A stretch of 8,456 bases of DNA, from assembly GCA_029259935.1 (NCBI GenBank), contig JAJDEH010000261.1, positions 1 to 8,456 of the forward strand. The letters run 5' to 3'. A model generated the notes under the pieces. That model did no database searches, was not told the DNA's origin, and saw only the letters and a list, made by a program, of their open reading frames with translations. Every line of letters starts with the position of its first letter. The stretch's first letter is position 1. Below are positions 6,459 through 8,456 of this stretch, piece by piece. The position numbers and the translations under genes were made by a program. Source of the DNA: Planctomycetota bacterium. GTDB taxonomy: Bacteria; Planctomycetota; Planctomycetia; Pirellulales; Pirellulaceae.

Positions 6459-8456
6459 ATGGCAACAGATCCGATTTGTGGGATGGAGGTCTCCGAGGAG
6501 ACGGGGCTCTCGGCGGAACGGGATGGGCAGCGGTACTTCTTCTGCTGCGACCATTGCCGAAGGCGGTTTCTCAATGAAGCAGACGGGCTGGTCAGCATTT
6601 CGCTTGCGCCGCCCGCCGCCCCTGCCGACGAAAACGCGATCTACACTTGCCCCATGCATCCGGAAATTGAGCAAGTGGGGCCGGGCGATTGTCCTAAGTG
6701 CGGCATGGATTTGGAGCCGAAGTTTGTGTCCGGCGAGGAAGACGACACGGAACTGCGGCGGATGACGCTCCGGCTGTGGGTCGCCGTGGCTTTGGGACTG
6801 CCGGTCTTTTTGTTGGCGATGCTGCCCATGTTCAACGGCTCGGTCCTAGCGTGGATTCCAGCGGCGGTGTCGCCTTGGATTCAGCTTGCGCTAAGCACGC
6901 CGGTCGTGCTGTGGTGCGGAGCGCCGTTTTTCCGCCGAGCTGTGAACTCGATCATTACCTGGAACTTGAATATGTTCACGTTGATCGCCATCGGGACGGG
7001 AGTGGCCTATGGGTACAGCTTGTTCGCGCTGCTAATGCCGGGCTTCATTCCCGCCGCGTTCAAGGACGGCGATCACGTGCAGGTCTACTTCGAGGCGGCG
7101 GCCATGATCACGGCGTTGGTCTTGCTGGGCCAAGTCCTGGAATTGCGGGCTCGCCAGCGGACCGGTAGCACGATTCGAGAATTGCTGTCGCTCACGCCGC
7201 CCATGGCGCGCGTCATGCGGGACGGAACGGAACACGAAGTACCAACCGATCAAGTCACCGTCGGCGACATCTTGAAAGTGTTGCCCGGTGACAAGATTCC
7301 CGTGGATGGACTGGTGACAAGCGGAAGCAGCAGCGTGAACGAGTCAATGATGAGCGGTGAGCCCGTGCCGGTCGAGAAGCATGCCGGCGATCAGGTAACC
7401 GGGGGAACGATCAATCAAACGGGCTCGTTTGAAATGCGAGCCGAGCGGACGGGGCCCGATACGGTGCTGTCGCAAATTGTGCAGATGGTCGCGGAAGCCC
7501 AACGCAGCCGCGCGCCGATTCAACGAATCGCGGACTTGGTTGCCAGTTGGTTTGTTCCCGTGGTCGTGGCCGTGGCGGTCATTACTTTCATAACCTGGGC
7601 GGCGTTCTATCCCGGCGAGCGTGCCTTGGCTTACGCCCTGGTCAACGCGGTTGCCGTGTTGATTATTGCTTGTCCCTGCGCGCTCGGTCTGGCGACGCCG
7701 ATGTCGATCATGGTCGGCATTGGCCGCGGGGCGCACGCCGGTGTGCTGATCAAGAATGCCGAACTTCTGGAAACGATGGAGAAGGTCGACACGATCGTCG
7801 TCGACAAGACCGGCACGCTGACCGAAGGGCGGCCGCGATTGACCAAGTGCATCGCTGCACCGCCATACTCGGAAGATGACGTGTTGCGGCTGGCGGCATC
7901 GCTGGAGAAAAACAGCGAGCATCCGTTGGCACGCGTGCTGGTGGACGCGGCGAACGAGCGCGGCTTGCAGGTTGCTGCCCCGGCCGATTTTGAATCCGTG
8001 ACGGGGCAGGGAGTGCGAGGCAGCGTGGAAGATCGCCGCATTCTTGTCGGGAATCAAGAATTGCTTAAGTCGAACAACGTCGAACATCTGGACGACTTCG
8101 ATGAACAAGCGGCCGCTTTGCAGCACGAGGGCCAGACGACGATGCTGGTCGTCGTGGACGGCCGGCTTGCGGGTCTCGTGGCGGTTTCCGATCCGGTTCG
8201 GCCAACCACTCCGCGGGCCATGCAGGCGCTGCACGAGTTAGGGCTGCGCGTGATCATGTTGACGGGTGACAACGAGCGAACCGCGCGGGCCGTGGCTGGC
8301 ACTTTGAAAATCGATCACATCGAAGCCGGCCTCAGTCCTCGGCAAAAGCACGACAAGGTCTTGGAATTGAAGGCGGCTGGAAACATCGTGGCGATGGCGG
8401 GCGACGGCATCAACGATGCGCCGGCGCTGGCCGCCGCGGATGTCGGCATCGCCATG
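6459..8456 (+). CDS. copA: Copper-type P1B ATPase with YHS and heavy-metal-binding N-terminus, 3' end cut by the window
   Basis: This inner-membrane pump couples ATP hydrolysis to export of Cu(I), or possibly Ag(I). The visible 666 residues start with a YHS-like domain (DPICGM at 4-9, FFCCDHC at 27-33). A heavy-metal-binding domain follows (YTCPMHPE at 62-69, [10 protein letters not shown] at 78-87) in place of the usual HMA domains. Transmembrane segments follow at about 104-123, 137-154, 170-192, 208-226, 364-383 and 389-412. Catalytic parts are complete as far as the window goes: actuator SGEP (299-302), ion-site CPC (405-407), phosphorylated D449 in DKTGT, SEHP (486-489), LTGDN (601-605) and GDGINDAP (648-655). 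The last two membrane helices, roughly 80-100 residues, lie beyond the edge. CPC and [11 protein letters not shown] fit copper rather than Zn/Cd pumps. ATG 6459 lacks a clear Shine-Dalgarno site but lies directly before the YHS motif. The gap to the lipoprotein stop is 30 bases. Confidence 0.93.
   Translation, partial: MATDPICGMEVSEETGLSAERDGQRYFFCCDHCRRRFLNEADGLVSISLAPPAAPADENAIYTCPMHPEIEQVGPGDCPKCGMDLEPKFVSGEEDDTELRRMTLRLWVAVALGLPVFLLAMLPMFNGSVLAWIPAAVSPWIQLALSTPVVLWCGAPFFRRAVNSIITWNLNMFTLIAIGTGVAYGYSLFALLMPGFIPAAFKDGDHVQVYFEAAAMITALVLLGQVLELRARQRTGSTIRELLSLTPPMARVMRDGTEHEVPTDQVTVGDILKVLPGDKIPVDGLVTSGSSSVNESMMSGEPVPVEKHAGDQVTGGTINQTGSFEMRAERTGPDTVLSQIVQMVAEAQRSRAPIQRIADLVASWFVPVVVAVAVITFITWAAFYPGERALAYALVNAVAVLIIACPCALGLATPMSIMVGIGRGAHAGVLIKNAELLETMEKVDTIVVDKTGTLTEGRPRLTKCIAAPPYSEDDVLRLAASLEKNSEHPLARVLVDAANERGLQVAAPADFESVTGQGVRGSVEDRRILVGNQELLKSNNVEHLDDFDEQAAALQHEGQTTMLVVVDGRLAGLVAVSDPVRPTTPRAMQALHELGLRVIMLTGDNERTARAVAGTLKIDHIEAGLSPRQKHDKVLELKAAGNIVAMAGDGINDAPALAAADVGIAM

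Noticed and set aside
7344..8234. 296-codon minus-strand frame inside the P-type ATPase
   Set aside because: It is opposite the CPC, DKTGT and LTGDN motifs of the ATPase. Its long His/Arg-rich translation is typical of an antisense shadow.

Overview
The window is an ordinary-looking stretch of bacterial chromosome with moderately high GC. It is most consistent with a member of the Planctomycetota (Pirellulales-like). That guess rests on the secreted HEAT-like protein, whose wording I recall as common in that phylum, on the loose gene packing, and on the mix of genes. No rRNA or marker gene confirms it, so treat the placement as inference. I see no tRNA, rRNA, CRISPR array, insertion sequence or phage gene.

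Layout, left to right. (1) 2-1354 (+): a cardiolipin synthase with two HKD motifs, probably missing its first transmembrane segment because the window begins inside the gene. (2) 1355-1461: a short GC-rich gap with competing hairpins and a possible -10 element. (3) 1462-3579 (+): a complete uvrB, the DNA-loading helicase-like subunit of the UvrABC excinuclease, with a basic C-terminal tail. Its start is uncertain (ATG 1462 or TTG 1507). (4) 3583-4740 (-): a secreted or periplasmic protein with a HEAT-like N-terminal part, convergent with uvrB and only 3 bases from it. (5) 4741-5342: about 600 bases without a confident gene, holding ribosome binding sites, weak promoter candidates and a few short frames that may be decay products. 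(6) 5343-6428 (+): a predicted lipoprotein of unknown function with less GC-rich third codon positions than its neighbours. (7) 6459 to the window end (+): a copper-type P1B ATPase with a tandem YHS plus heavy-metal-binding N-terminus, cut off after the GDGxND motif.

The first two genes are housekeeping functions (membrane phospholipid synthesis and nucleotide excision repair) with no obvious joint pathway. The lipoprotein and the ATPase share a strand with a 30-base gap and could be co-transcribed. That raises, without proving, an envelope or metal-related role for the lipoprotein. I found no convincing undescribed multi-gene system. The items most worth a second look are the unrecognised lipoprotein beside the copper pump, the secreted HEAT-like family, the gene-poor region, and the unresolved uvrB start.
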